Below are positions 1-8,510 of a stretch of DNA of 64,000 nucleotides, piece by piece. The translations under genes were made by a program, and so were the position numbers. Below the pieces are notes generated by a model. That model saw nothing but the letters and a program-made list of their open reading frames with translations, did not search any database and was not told where the DNA came from. Source of the DNA: Sphingomonas_D zeicaulis (GTDB lineage: Bacteria; Pseudomonadota; Alphaproteobacteria; Sphingomonadales; Sphingomonadaceae); NCBI RefSeq assembly GCF_050433225.1, contig NZ_JBNPXQ010000001.1, forward strand, positions 806,001 through 870,000, given 5' to 3'. The first letter of the stretch is position 1. Each line of letters begins with the position of its first letter.

Positions 1-791
1 AGCGCATGTGTGCCGACCACTTCCGGCTCGCCCGATTCGCAATCCACGCCCACGGCGATGCGGCCATCGGGTTCGGGCCGGAACGAGATGCATTCGGCGC
101 TGGTGCGCACCGCAATGCCTTCGGCCTCGAGAATGTCGCGGATCGCCTCTGAAATGTCGGAATCCTCGCGCCCCACCAGCCGCGGCCCTTTCTCAACCAC
201 CGTCACCTTAGCACCGAAGCGGCGATACATCTGTGCGAATTCCAGCCCGATATAGCTGCCACCGACGACCACAAGATGCTCGGGCAGGGTGTCGAGTGCG
301 ATGATCGAGCGGTTGTTGAGCAACGACACGTCATGCACACCCGGCATGTCGGGCACCGCCGCGCGGCCACCGACATTGAGGAAGATGCGCGGCGCGGTAA
401 GCCGCCGATCGCCGACCGCGATCGTGTCGGGCGAGACGAAATGGGCGTGACCGCGGATCAGGGTGAGCCCCTGCATGCCAGCCAGCCAATTCTCGTTTCC
501 GGTGCGTGCGTTCAGCGTCACCTTGTGCGCGCGCGCCGAAACCGCCTTCATGTCCACCGAAATCGGCGTGGCGATCACCACGCCGTAATCCGCGGCACGC
601 TGTGCCAGTCGTGCCGCATAGGCACTGGCGACGAGCGCCTTGGTGGGCATGCAGCCGGTGTTGACGCAGGTGCCGCCGACCAGGTGGCGCTCGACCAGCG
701 CAACCGTCATGCCCGCATCGGTCAGCCGGCCGCACAGGGAAGGACCGGCCTGGCCGGCGCCGATCACGATCGCATCGAATGTTTCGCTCAT
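1..791 (-). CDS. FAD-dependent class I disulfide oxidoreductase, mercuric-reductase-like (3' end outside window)
   Basis: The reading frame starts at an ATG at 791 and runs off the left edge after 263 codons, so only the N-terminal half is present. A GxGxxG dinucleotide fold (GAGQAG, residues 11-16) binds FAD. It is followed by the redox-active disulfide motif GGTCVNTGCMPTK with cysteines at about 42 and 47. The NAD(P)H-binding fold is GGSYIG at about 177-182. This is the layout of glutathione reductase, lipoamide dehydrogenase and mercuric reductase. The PTK ending after the second cysteine is seen in mercuric-reductase-like members. There is no merR, merT or merP nearby, so mercury detoxification is not supported and the substrate is unknown. 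It begins 7 bp after the DUF4126 gene and is probably cotranscribed with it. Confidence 0.9.
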   Translation of the reverse strand, partial: MSETFDAIVIGAGQAGPSLCGRLTDAGMTVALVERHLVGGTCVNTGCMPTKALVASAYAARLAQRAADYGVVIATPISVDMKAVSARAHKVTLNARTGNENWLAGMQGLTLIRGHAHFVSPDTIAVGDRRLTAPRIFLNVGGRAAVPDMPGVHDVSLLNNRSIIALDTLPEHLVVVGGSYIGLEFAQMYRRFGAKVTVVEKGPRLVGREDSDISEAIRDILEAEGIAVRTSAECISFRPEPDGRIAVGVDCESGEPEVVGTHA

Positions 792-798
792 GCGCCCT

Positions 799-1275
799 CT
801 ATAGCGCGGCAACCAGCGCCACGGCAGCACCGATCGCCACCGCATCCTCGACCAGCGCGGCGGGGCGGTCGCTGCTGAACGCGGCGGCGAGGCGCGCCCG
901 CACTCCAGCGCCGCCAAGCGTGCCGATCACGGCGCCGACGAGCCCCGGCACTGCACCGATCAGTGCCGCGCCTTGCCATTGGTCGGGCTGCGCCGCGGCT
1001 GCGAAGGCTGCGCCACCGAGCGCGCCGGCGATCAAACGTGCTCCGAATTGGGCGGGAACCTTGCGGCTGGGCGTCGACGGTAATTGATCCGTAATGAACT
1101 CAACGACCGCAAGCAGTGATAGAATCGCTGGCAAATACCGCCAACCGAGAAACGCGAGCCCCGTCTGCGACAGATCCAGCCTGGCGAGGGCCACCGCCCA
1201 GCATAGCGCCGCAAGCGCCGTAAACACTCGCAAACCGGCAATTGCGCCGATCAGCACAGCAAGCAGCCACACCAT
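799..1275 (-). CDS. DUF4126 family inner-membrane protein
   Basis: A 158-aa, very hydrophobic alanine-rich protein with about four membrane segments. The early GLRVFTALAALCWA stretch and the later glycine-rich segment match the DUF4126 family, whose function is unknown. The start chosen is the ATG at 1275, because GGGAGG lies 6 bp upstream; an upstream in-frame start at 1311 would add 12 unlikely residues. It is first in an apparent two-gene operon with the flavin oxidoreductase and diverges from the RTX exoprotein gene across an AT-rich gap. No catalytic motif is visible. Confidence 0.75.
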   Translation of the reverse strand: MVWLLAVLIGAIAGLRVFTALAALCWAVALARLDLSQTGLAFLGWRYLPAILSLLAVVEFITDQLPSTPSRKVPAQFGARLIAGALGGAAFAAAAQPDQWQGAALIGAVPGLVGAVIGTLGGAGVRARLAAAFSSDRPAALVEDAVAIGAAVALVAAL

Positions 1276-1380
1276 GTAAGCCTCCCACTCCGCGCGGCCG
1301 CAGGCTGACACAGCAAGCGTGTGAAGTCACGTTCCATTGGCGCGGAATCGGGTGTGTGGGGCGTTTTCACAATGTAACCA

Positions 1381-1452
1381 TTCTCGACGCATCAGAAAAA
1401 ATTAACTATATTTGTTAACAATCTTAAGGTTCTGCATTTTATTATCGACCCC
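1381..1452 (+). promoter_or_regulatory. AT-rich promoter region with an inverted repeat, upstream of the RTX gene
   Basis: This stretch is far richer in A and T than anything nearby. It holds a perfect inverted repeat TTAAC-N7-GTTAA at 1402-1418. A TATTAT hexamer at 1440-1445 resembles a -10 box. A TTAACA at 1415-1420 could be a -35 box, but the 19-bp spacing is long. The repeat would overlap that -35 box, as expected for an operator. Confidence 0.35.
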
Positions 1453-1479
1453 GTGGAATCTTGGTTGGGGAGACTAAAA

Positions 1480-4400
1480 ATGCCAGAACTGGTTCGCGTG
1501 GGGAGTGAGGTTGTCGTTCGTAACGATTCGTTCGACAATCAACTGGCGCCATCGATCACGGCGCTGAACAATGGTGGCTATGCTATAGCATGGGAAGACT
1601 ATAGCGGTTCGTTGATCGATCTATCCGGATCGGGGATCAAGCTTAGAATTTATGATGCCAACGGCAATCCGACCAGTGCGGAAATCCTCGTCAACACGAC
1701 CTTGCTCGGCAGTCAGACCCAGCCGGCGATCACGACCCTTAACAACGGCAACATCGTCGTCACCTGGACTGACCCGGCAGTCGCTGGTGTCCTCGGGGCG
1801 AATGTGCATGGCCAGATGTTCACCGCTACGGGTGCGGCTGTCGGCGGTGAGTTCGTCGTCAACACCGGCCTTCTCGGCGCACTGCTCGGTGTTCAGAACA
1901 CGTCGGACGTCATCGCGCTTGAAGGTGGCGGCTTCCTTGTCACCTTCACGACCTATGGTTTGACCAGCAGCGAAGTCATCGGGCAGCTCTACAACGCTGC
2001 CGGCGCGGCAGTGGGCGGCAATTTCCGGATCAACACCAACCTCGACGGGGCGCAGATCGAACCGAAGATCACCGCGCTTTCCAACGGCGGCTTCATTGCC
2101 ACTTGGGAAGACAGCAGCGGCGACTATGGCGATACCAGCGGCTCGGCGATCGTTGCGCAGATCTTCGCGGCCAATGGCGATCGCGTGGGCTTCGAGTTCC
2201 GCGTCAACACCACCACCGCGGGTTCGCAGGTCGACCAGACCGTCACCACGCTCGACAACGGCAATTTCGTCGTCACCTGGACCGATCCCAGCGCGGGCAA
2301 CACCAATGTCCGCGGCCAGATCTACACGTCCGGCGGCGTCGCCGTAGGTGGCGAGTTCGTGGTCAACACCGTGCTGACCGGCGCACAGACCGAGCCGGTG
2401 ATCGCGGCGCTGCCCAATGGCGGCTTCGTCGTCGTGTGGACCGACAGCAGCGGTTCCTATGGTGATGCCAGCGGCTCGGCTATCCTTGCGCAGGCGTTCG
2501 ACGCCAGCGGCGCGAAGGTCGGCAGCCCGGTGCTCGTTAATACCAGCACCACCGGCGCGCAGCTCAACCCCTCGGTGACGGTGCTGGCCGACGGCAAGAT
2601 CACCATCACCTGGGAAACCCCCGGTACCGCAGGGGTGACCGCGATCGTCTCGCAGCAGCTCGTCCTCAATTCAGCGCCGACCGGCATCGTCATCGACGAC
2701 GCGCAGGTGGAGGAGAATGCTGCGGCGGGTACGGTGGTCGGCACCGTCAGCGCGACCGATCCGGATGGTGACACGATCACCTATTCGCTGGTCGACAATG
2801 GCGGCGGCCGCTTCGTGATCGACGCCAATACCGGCGTCATCACCGTCGCGCCCGGCGCGGTGCTCGATTATGAAACCGATCGCGATATCGACATCACTGT
2901 TCGCGCGACCGACGAGAACGGAACCGCGACCGACCAGACGATCACCATCCTGCTGATCAATGTCGACGAGTTTCCGACGATCGACGGCACCCCCGGTGAC
3001 GACGTCATCACCGCGCCATCGGACGACACCACGACGATCAACGGCGGCGGTGGCAACGACACGCTGACCGGCGCCGGCGGTAACGACACGCTCAACGGCG
3101 GTGACGGCAATGATACGCTCGCCGGCATGGGCGGCGATGATGTGCTCAACGGCGGCCCCGGCGATGACTCGCTCAATGGCGGCGAAGGGAATGACACCGT
3201 CAATGGTGGTGGCGGCAACGATACCGGGCTTGGCGGGACGGGGAACGACATCCTCAACGGCGGCGATGGCAACGACATCCTCGACGGTGGCGATGGCGAC
3301 GATCAGGTCAACGGTGAGGCCGGCAACGACACGCTCTCGGGCGGCAATGACGACGACATCCTGAACGGTGGTGCCGGCACGGATACGATCGACGGCGGCG
3401 CCGGCAATGACACGATCGATGGCGGCGCCGACGACGACATCCTCGATGGCGGCACCGGAGACGACGAGATCACCGGCGGCACCGGCAATGACTCGCTCGA
3501 CGGCGGCGACGGCAATGACGTGCTGGTCGGCGGCGACGGCAACGACACGCTCGATGGCGGTGCCGGTGCCGACGACATGACCGGCGGCGCGGGTGACGAC
3601 ACCTATTATGTCGACAATCCCGGCGATGCGATTCACGAGGATGCCGGAGGCGGCAATGACCGCATCATCACCACCATCGATTATGCGCTGGCCGACGGCG
3701 ACAATATCGAGGATTTGAGCGCGGGCTCGGACGCCGGGCTGATCTTGACCGGCAACAGTGCGGACAACACGATCACCGGTGCCGGTGGTGCCGACACGAT
3801 CTACGGTCTTGCCGGCAATGACGAGCTGTTCGGCGCCGGTGGCAATGACGTGCTCGAAGGCGGCGATGGCGACGATACGCTCGATGGCGGCGCCGGCGAC
3901 GACATCATGCGCGGCGGCCTCGGCAACGACACCTATTATGTCGACAGCGCCGGCGACGTGATCGAGGAGGGTGCTGGTGCGGGGACCGATACGGTCATCG
4001 CCTCGGTGAACTATACGCTTGGCGAAGACAGCAATATCGAGAATCTGCGCGCCGGTTCCAACGCTGGTCTGGTGCTCACCGGCAACAGCCTCGATAATGT
4101 CATCGACGGCGCCAACGGCAACGACACCATATCGGGCCTCGACGGCAATGACGATCTCGATGGCGGCGCGGGCAACGACACGATCGATGGCGGTAACGGC
4201 GACGACCTCGTCACCGGCGGCACCGGCAGTGACACGCTTATCGGCGGCGAGGGCGACGACCAACTCAGCGGCGGCACCGGCAACGACAATATCCAGGGCA
4301 ATGGCGGCAACGACCGGCTTGATGGCGGCACCGGTGCCGACACCATGGTGGGCGGCACCGGCAACGACATCTACATCGTCGATGATGCCGGCGACGTCGT

Positions 4401-6240
4401 GACCGAGCTTGACGGCGAGGGCGGCGACACCATCCAGACACGCATCAGCTACACCTTGAGTGACGGCCAGTCGATCGAACGCCTCGCCTCGATCGCAGCC
4501 GGTGACGTCACATTGATCGGCAACGCCTTCGACAACCGGATCGACGGCGGCAACGGCAACGACACGATCGAAGGCCGCGGCGGCATCGACACGCTTTCGG
4601 GCGGCAATGGCAACGATCAGATCGACGGTGGCACCGGTAACGACCTGCTCTACGGCAATGCCGGTGACGACACGCTCGTCGGCGGTGACGGCAATGACCG
4701 GCTGGAGGGCGGTGCCGGCGCGGATACGATGCGCGGCGGCCTCGGGTCCGACACCTACATCGTCGAAAGCGCCAGCGACATCGTCGTCGAACTCGACGGG
4801 CAGGGCACCGACACGATCCTGACCAGCGTGAACTATACGCTGGGCGAGGATCAGTTCGTCGAGGTGCTCCGCAGCAACAGCAGCGCGGATCTGATCCTGA
4901 CCGGCAACAGCCGCGACAACCATATCGATGGCGGCACCGGCAACGACATCGTCCGTGGCCTCGGCGGCGCCGATCATCTTGCCGGCAAGGCCGGCAACGA
5001 CACGGTCGAGGGCGGCGCTGGCAACGACATCATCACGGGTGATGACGGCAACGACACGCTCGATGGCGGCGACGACAACGACCTGATCTATGGCGGCAAC
5101 GGCACCGATACGCTGGTGGGTGGCGCCGGCAACGATCGTCTCGACGGTCAGGCGGGCACCGATACGCTCGTCGGCGGCGTGGGTGACGATACCTATATCG
5201 TCGATGCCGACGATGTGGTGGTCGAACTCGCGGGTGAAGGCAGCGACATCATCCAGGCGCGCGGCAATTACACGCTGGCGGCCGGATCCTCGATCGAGCG
5301 CCTGCAGGGTCTAAGCAACGCCGGTTCTACGCTGATCGGCAACGAACTGGACAATGACATCCTGGGCGGTGGCGGCAACGACACCATCCGCGGCCTCGAC
5401 GGTAATGACTCGCTTGCCGGCGGCAACGGTAACGACACCATCTTCGGCGGCGCCAATGACGATGTTGTCCGCGGGGACAATGGCAATGACATTCTCAACG
5501 GCGACGATGGCAACGACACGCTGATCGGCGGTGTCGGCAACGACACGCTCACCGGCGGCGCGGGCAACGACACGCTGTCGGGCGAGGCCGGCAGTGACAC
5601 ATTGATCGGCGGCGACGGCAACGACGTTTACTATATCGACGCGCCGGTCGACACGATCGTCGAGGGTTTCACCGCGACGAGCGGCTACGACACCATCGTT
5701 ACCACCGCCAACTACACGCTGGTCGACAGCATCTCGATCGAGCAGATCACGTCGAAGAACGATGCCGGGGCTACGTTGACCGGCAACAGCTTCGACAATC
5801 GGCTGAACGGTGCGGCCGGTGCGGACACGCTGCGCGGTGGCGGCGGCAATGATGCGATCTACGGCCTTGCCGGCAATGACGTGATCGTCGGCGGTGCCGG
5901 GCGGGACTCGCTGATCGGCGGCGCCGGTGCCGACCGCTTTGTCTACGAAGCTGTATCGGATACGGCGGGCACCAATTTGAGCCTCGTCGACCGCATCACC
6001 GACTTCTCCACCGCGCAGGGCGATCGCATCGACCTGTCGGCGATCGACGCGGTCACCGGCGGCGCCAATGATGCCTTCACCTTCGTCGCCGCCTTCACCG
6101 GGGTGGCGGGGCAACTCATCTCGGTGGCGTCGGGCAGCGGCTATCTGGTGCAGGGCGACGTCAATGGCGACGGCGCGGCGGACTTCACGATCAACGTGAC
6201 GACCCCCGCACCGCTGACCAGCACGGACTTCATCCTCTGA
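1480..6240 (+). CDS. Large RTX calcium-binding exoprotein with cadherin-like domain
   Basis: A 1586-aa acidic protein with no N-terminal signal peptide. Residues about 10-410 hold seven repeats of the form PxIxxLxNGGFVVxWxD, each followed by a Ser/Gly loop and a VNT strand. A cadherin-like domain follows at about 405-505 (VEENAAAGTVVG, SATDPDGD, DYETD). Residues about 520-1490 are RTX nonapeptides (GGxGxDxLx) broken six times by a beta module starting D-T/I-Y-Y/I-V. The end (DRITDFS, GDRIDLSAID, then DFIL) resembles the serralysin-type C-terminal domain and the uncleaved type I secretion signal. The ATG at 1480 is preferred over a GTG at 1453 because GGGGAGA lies just upstream. No protease, lipase or other catalytic domain is visible, so an adhesin, matrix or surface-layer role is likely (inference). 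No type I transporter genes lie in the window. Confidence 0.9.
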   Translation: MPELVRVGSEVVVRNDSFDNQLAPSITALNNGGYAIAWEDYSGSLIDLSGSGIKLRIYDANGNPTSAEILVNTTLLGSQTQPAITTLNNGNIVVTWTDPAVAGVLGANVHGQMFTATGAAVGGEFVVNTGLLGALLGVQNTSDVIALEGGGFLVTFTTYGLTSSEVIGQLYNAAGAAVGGNFRINTNLDGAQIEPKITALSNGGFIATWEDSSGDYGDTSGSAIVAQIFAANGDRVGFEFRVNTTTAGSQVDQTVTTLDNGNFVVTWTDPSAGNTNVRGQIYTSGGVAVGGEFVVNTVLTGAQTEPVIAALPNGGFVVVWTDSSGSYGDASGSAILAQAFDASGAKVGSPVLVNTSTTGAQLNPSVTVLADGKITITWETPGTAGVTAIVSQQLVLNSAPTGIVIDDAQVEENAAAGTVVGTVSATDPDGDTITYSLVDNGGGRFVIDANTGVITVAPGAVLDYETDRDIDITVRATDENGTATDQTITILLINVDEFPTIDGTPGDDVITAPSDDTTTINGGGGNDTLTGAGGNDTLNGGDGNDTLAGMGGDDVLNGGPGDDSLNGGEGNDTVNGGGGNDTGLGGTGNDILNGGDGNDILDGGDGDDQVNGEAGNDTLSGGNDDDILNGGAGTDTIDGGAGNDTIDGGADDDILDGGTGDDEITGGTGNDSLDGGDGNDVLVGGDGNDTLDGGAGADDMTGGAGDDTYYVDNPGDAIHEDAGGGNDRIITTIDYALADGDNIEDLSAGSDAGLILTGNSADNTITGAGGADTIYGLAGNDELFGAGGNDVLEGGDGDDTLDGGAGDDIMRGGLGNDTYYVDSAGDVIEEGAGAGTDTVIASVNYTLGEDSNIENLRAGSNAGLVLTGNSLDNVIDGANGNDTISGLDGNDDLDGGAGNDTIDGGNGDDLVTGGTGSDTLIGGEGDDQLSGGTGNDNIQGNGGNDRLDGGTGADTMVGGTGNDIYIVDDAGDVVTELDGEGGDTIQTRISYTLSDGQSIERLASIAAGDVTLIGNAFDNRIDGGNGNDTIEGRGGIDTLSGGNGNDQIDGGTGNDLLYGNAGDDTLVGGDGNDRLEGGAGADTMRGGLGSDTYIVESASDIVVELDGQGTDTILTSVNYTLGEDQFVEVLRSNSSADLILTGNSRDNHIDGGTGNDIVRGLGGADHLAGKAGNDTVEGGAGNDIITGDDGNDTLDGGDDNDLIYGGNGTDTLVGGAGNDRLDGQAGTDTLVGGVGDDTYIVDADDVVVELAGEGSDIIQARGNYTLAAGSSIERLQGLSNAGSTLIGNELDNDILGGGGNDTIRGLDGNDSLAGGNGNDTIFGGANDDVVRGDNGNDILNGDDGNDTLIGGVGNDTLTGGAGNDTLSGEAGSDTLIGGDGNDVYYIDAPVDTIVEGFTATSGYDTIVTTANYTLVDSISIEQITSKNDAGATLTGNSFDNRLNGAAGADTLRGGGGNDAIYGLAGNDVIVGGAGRDSLIGGAGADRFVYEAVSDTAGTNLSLVDRITDFSTAQGDRIDLSAIDAVTGGANDAFTFVAAFTGVAGQLISVASGSGYLVQGDVNGDGAADFTINVTTPAPLTSTDFIL
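3037..5940 (+). repeat. RTX nonapeptide-coding repeat tract
   Basis: Tandem 27-bp units encode GGxGxDxLx calcium-binding turns. Five or six RTX blocks alternate with beta modules of roughly 65-70 residues that begin near TYYVD or YIVD and end near LTGNxxDN. The repeated units are diverged in sequence, so this is a coding repeat and not a recent DNA expansion. Confidence 0.9.
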
Positions 6241-6297
6241 TGGGTTAGGCTGGCACCGGCGGGTCCTCCCCCCACCACGGACCGCCGGAGCGAGTCC

Positions 6298-6343
6298 GGA
6301 GCGCACCAACGCCCGCCCTGCGTTGGTGCGCTCCTCTTTTTTT
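6298..6343 (+). terminator. Rho-independent terminator of the RTX gene
   Basis: A perfect 15-bp stem (GGAGCGCACCAACGC at 6298-6312 pairing with 6320-6334) with a 7-nt loop is followed by a T tract (6335-6342). It lies 58 bp after the RTX stop codon. Confidence 0.93.
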
Positions 6344-6397
6344 GCGTACACGCCCGGTGGTGCTAGACTGCCCGATCCGGGGAAGGAGCAAGGGGCG

Positions 6398-7543
6398 ATG
6401 GCCGACTATTTCAAGGCGCTGAAGAAGGATCTGGAAGCGCCGATCGAAACGCGGCGTTTCGGCAGCGGCTGGTTCGCCGGTTTCTTCGCGCTGGTGCTGG
6501 CGATCGCCGGGCTCGGCCTCGTCGTCGTGCTCCGCTATCCCGGCTTGTTCGGCACGCCGGAACTGGCGATGCTGCGCAATTCCTCGGTGCTCCGCCCGAT
6601 CATCCATGGCGCGATCCTCGGCGCCTATACGCTGGCGCTGCTCAGCCTGCTGCTCCGCCCGCGCAAGGTGCTTGGCTTCACCGCGCTGGCGCTGGCGCTG
6701 CTCGCCGGCTTGCTCGGCGGCGCGGGGGCGGAGGCGCGCGAAGTGCGCGACTGGGGCATCTTCTTCGGCCTCGATTTCTTCGTGCTCAACATGGTGATGA
6801 CCGGGCTGCTGTTCGCACCCGTCGAGCGGCTGCTGCCGCGCCACGGCACCCAGCGCCTGTTCCGCCCCGAATGGCGCGAGGATCTGTTCTACTATCTCGT
6901 CAGCTCGATGATGGTGCAGGCGCTGACCTTCCTGTCCTTTGCGCCTTCAAGGGCGGTGCTCGGCCAGACCGGCGGCTGGGAAGGCTTTCGTGCGCTCGTC
7001 GCCGGGCAGCCGCTGGTGCTGCAGGTGATCGAGATCATGCTGCTCACCGATTTCGTCCAATACTGGTTCCACCGTGCCTTCCACCGCGTGCCCTTCCTGT
7101 GGGGCTTCCACGCCGTGCATCATTCCGCAAAGTCGATGGACTGGCTGGCCGGCGCGCGCATGCATTTCTTCGAGATCGTGGCGCTGCGCGGCGTCACCGC
7201 GATCCCGATGATGACATTGGGGTTCACGCCGACCGCGCTGCAGATCTACATCGGCATCGTCTATGTCTATTCGTCGCTGCTGCACGCCAATCTGCGCGGC
7301 GATTTCGACCGGCTTGGCCGCTTCGTCGCCACCCCGCGCTTCCACCACTGGCACCACGGGTTGGAGCCCGAGGCGATCGACGTGAACTTCGCGATCCACT
7401 TCCCGCTGTGGGACCGGCTGTTCGGAACCTATCACTTCCCGCCCGGGCGCTGGCCCGAGGGCTATGGCGTGCCGGAAAAGGTCCCCAACGGCTATATGGC
7501 GCAGTTCCTGTACCCGTTCCGGCGGGGCCGGGCAAAGGGGTAG
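6398..7543 (+). CDS. Sterol desaturase / fatty acid hydroxylase family membrane protein
   Basis: A 381-aa integral membrane protein with hydrophobic segments near residues 25-45, 65-110, 120-140, 165-185 and 285-305. The eight-histidine signature of membrane di-iron hydroxylases is present: HRAFH then HAVHH around residues 225-245, and HHWHH around 315. Such enzymes use O2 and an iron pair to hydroxylate or desaturate sterols, hopanoids, carotenoids or acyl chains; the substrate here cannot be read from sequence. The ATG at 6398 is chosen because GGGGAAGGAG lies upstream and an alternative start at 6323 would run into the terminator. It is a single gene convergent with purN, with a gap of 16 bp. 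Confidence 0.88.
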   Translation: MADYFKALKKDLEAPIETRRFGSGWFAGFFALVLAIAGLGLVVVLRYPGLFGTPELAMLRNSSVLRPIIHGAILGAYTLALLSLLLRPRKVLGFTALALALLAGLLGGAGAEAREVRDWGIFFGLDFFVLNMVMTGLLFAPVERLLPRHGTQRLFRPEWREDLFYYLVSSMMVQALTFLSFAPSRAVLGQTGGWEGFRALVAGQPLVLQVIEIMLLTDFVQYWFHRAFHRVPFLWGFHAVHHSAKSMDWLAGARMHFFEIVALRGVTAIPMMTLGFTPTALQIYIGIVYVYSSLLHANLRGDFDRLGRFVATPRFHHWHHGLEPEAIDVNFAIHFPLWDRLFGTYHFPPGRWPEGYGVPEKVPNGYMAQFLYPFRRGRAKG

Positions 7544-7559
7544 GGCAGGGCGCCCGCCC

Positions 7560-8510
7560 TCAGATCGGCAAATCCGCCAGCTTGCGCGGCGCCACCAGCC
7601 GCCAGCTGTTGCGCAGCCGCTCTTCCACCAGCTCCCAGTCAACATCGCCGCCGTCGAGGCGGACCGCCACCCAGCCGGAGGGGCCGAAATAGGCCGGGCG
7701 ATAATAGAGATCTGGATCGGCATCGATCAGCATCGCTTGCTCGTCCGCGCCGCTGGTCTTGACGATCAGCGCGATTTCGCCGTCACCATGATGGTCCTGC
7801 GTGAAATAGCCGAACATCTTGCCGCCCTCGATGCGGAACGCCGGCATGCCGTGCGACAGCGTTTCCTCCGAGGCAGGCAGGGAGAGCGCATGCTTGCGTA
7901 CCAGCCCCAGCAGATAGTCCGGGTTGCGCTCCAGCGTCACCAGCTCGGCGAGCACGCGCGGATAGAGCTGATGCTCGGCGATCAACGTGCGCGCAGCCAG
8001 CGTTGCAGCAGTGTCGCCCGGCACGATCGCGACCTGCGTCTGGCCCAGCACCGGGCCGTCGTCCAACTCGGCGGTCACCAGATGCACCGAACAGCCCGCC
8101 TTGGTGTCGCCCGCATCCAGCGCGCGCTGATGGGTGTCGAGCCCCTTGTAGAGCGGCAGCAGCGAGGGATGGATGTTGATCATCCGACCGGCCCAGCCGT
8201 TGACGAAGGCTTCGGACAGCAGCCGCATATAACCCGCCAGTGCGACATGGCTGACGTCCGCCGCGCGCAATTGCACATCGACGATCGCGTCGAACTCGGC
8301 GCGCTTCAGCCCCTTGTGGCTTTGCGCAAAGGTCGGCACGCCCTCCGCCGCGGCGAGCGCGAGGCCCGGCGCGTCGGGATCGTTGGAGATGACGATCGCT
8401 ATCTCATAGGGGCAGTCGGCCGCGCGCGAGGCGTAGAGCAAGGCGGCCATGTTGGAGCCGCGGCCCGAGATCAGCACGCCGACCCGTGCGCGCGGCCGCG
8501 GTTCAGCCAT
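7560..8510 (-). CDS. purN: Phosphoribosylglycinamide formyltransferase fused to an MmcQ/YjbR domain
   Basis: A 316-aa protein. Residues 1-195 are a complete GAR transformylase (third step of de novo purine synthesis, 10-formyl-THF as donor). The phosphate loop SGRGSNM is at about 15-21, catalytic Asn112 and His114 lie in INIHPSLLP, and Asp150 in ELDDGP; these match E. coli Asn106, His108 and Asp144. Residues about 200-310 are a second domain (LSHGMPAFRIEGGKMFGYF, later LVEERLRNSWRLVAP) typical of stand-alone MmcQ/YjbR proteins. Usual PurN length is about 190-215 aa. The start is the ATG at 8510, overlapping the purM stop by 8 bp, so translation is probably coupled. The role of the added domain is unknown. 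Confidence 0.92.
   Translation of the reverse strand: MAEPRPRARVGVLISGRGSNMAALLYASRAADCPYEIAIVISNDPDAPGLALAAAEGVPTFAQSHKGLKRAEFDAIVDVQLRAADVSHVALAGYMRLLSEAFVNGWAGRMINIHPSLLPLYKGLDTHQRALDAGDTKAGCSVHLVTAELDDGPVLGQTQVAIVPGDTAATLAARTLIAEHQLYPRVLAELVTLERNPDYLLGLVRKHALSLPASEETLSHGMPAFRIEGGKMFGYFTQDHHGDGEIALIVKTSGADEQAMLIDADPDLYYRPAYFGPSGWVAVRLDGGDVDWELVEERLRNSWRLVAPRKLADLPI

Noticed and set aside
1..791. Assignment as a mercuric reductase gene (merA)
   Set aside because: The sequence motif resembles MerA-like proteins but no mer operon partners are present and the C-terminal cysteines lie outside the window.
2671..4977. A 768-codon open frame opposite the RTX tract
   Set aside because: It arises from the repeated Gly/Asp/Asn codons of the RTX repeats read in the opposite direction; the repetitive Val/Ala/Ile pattern follows the 27-bp period.
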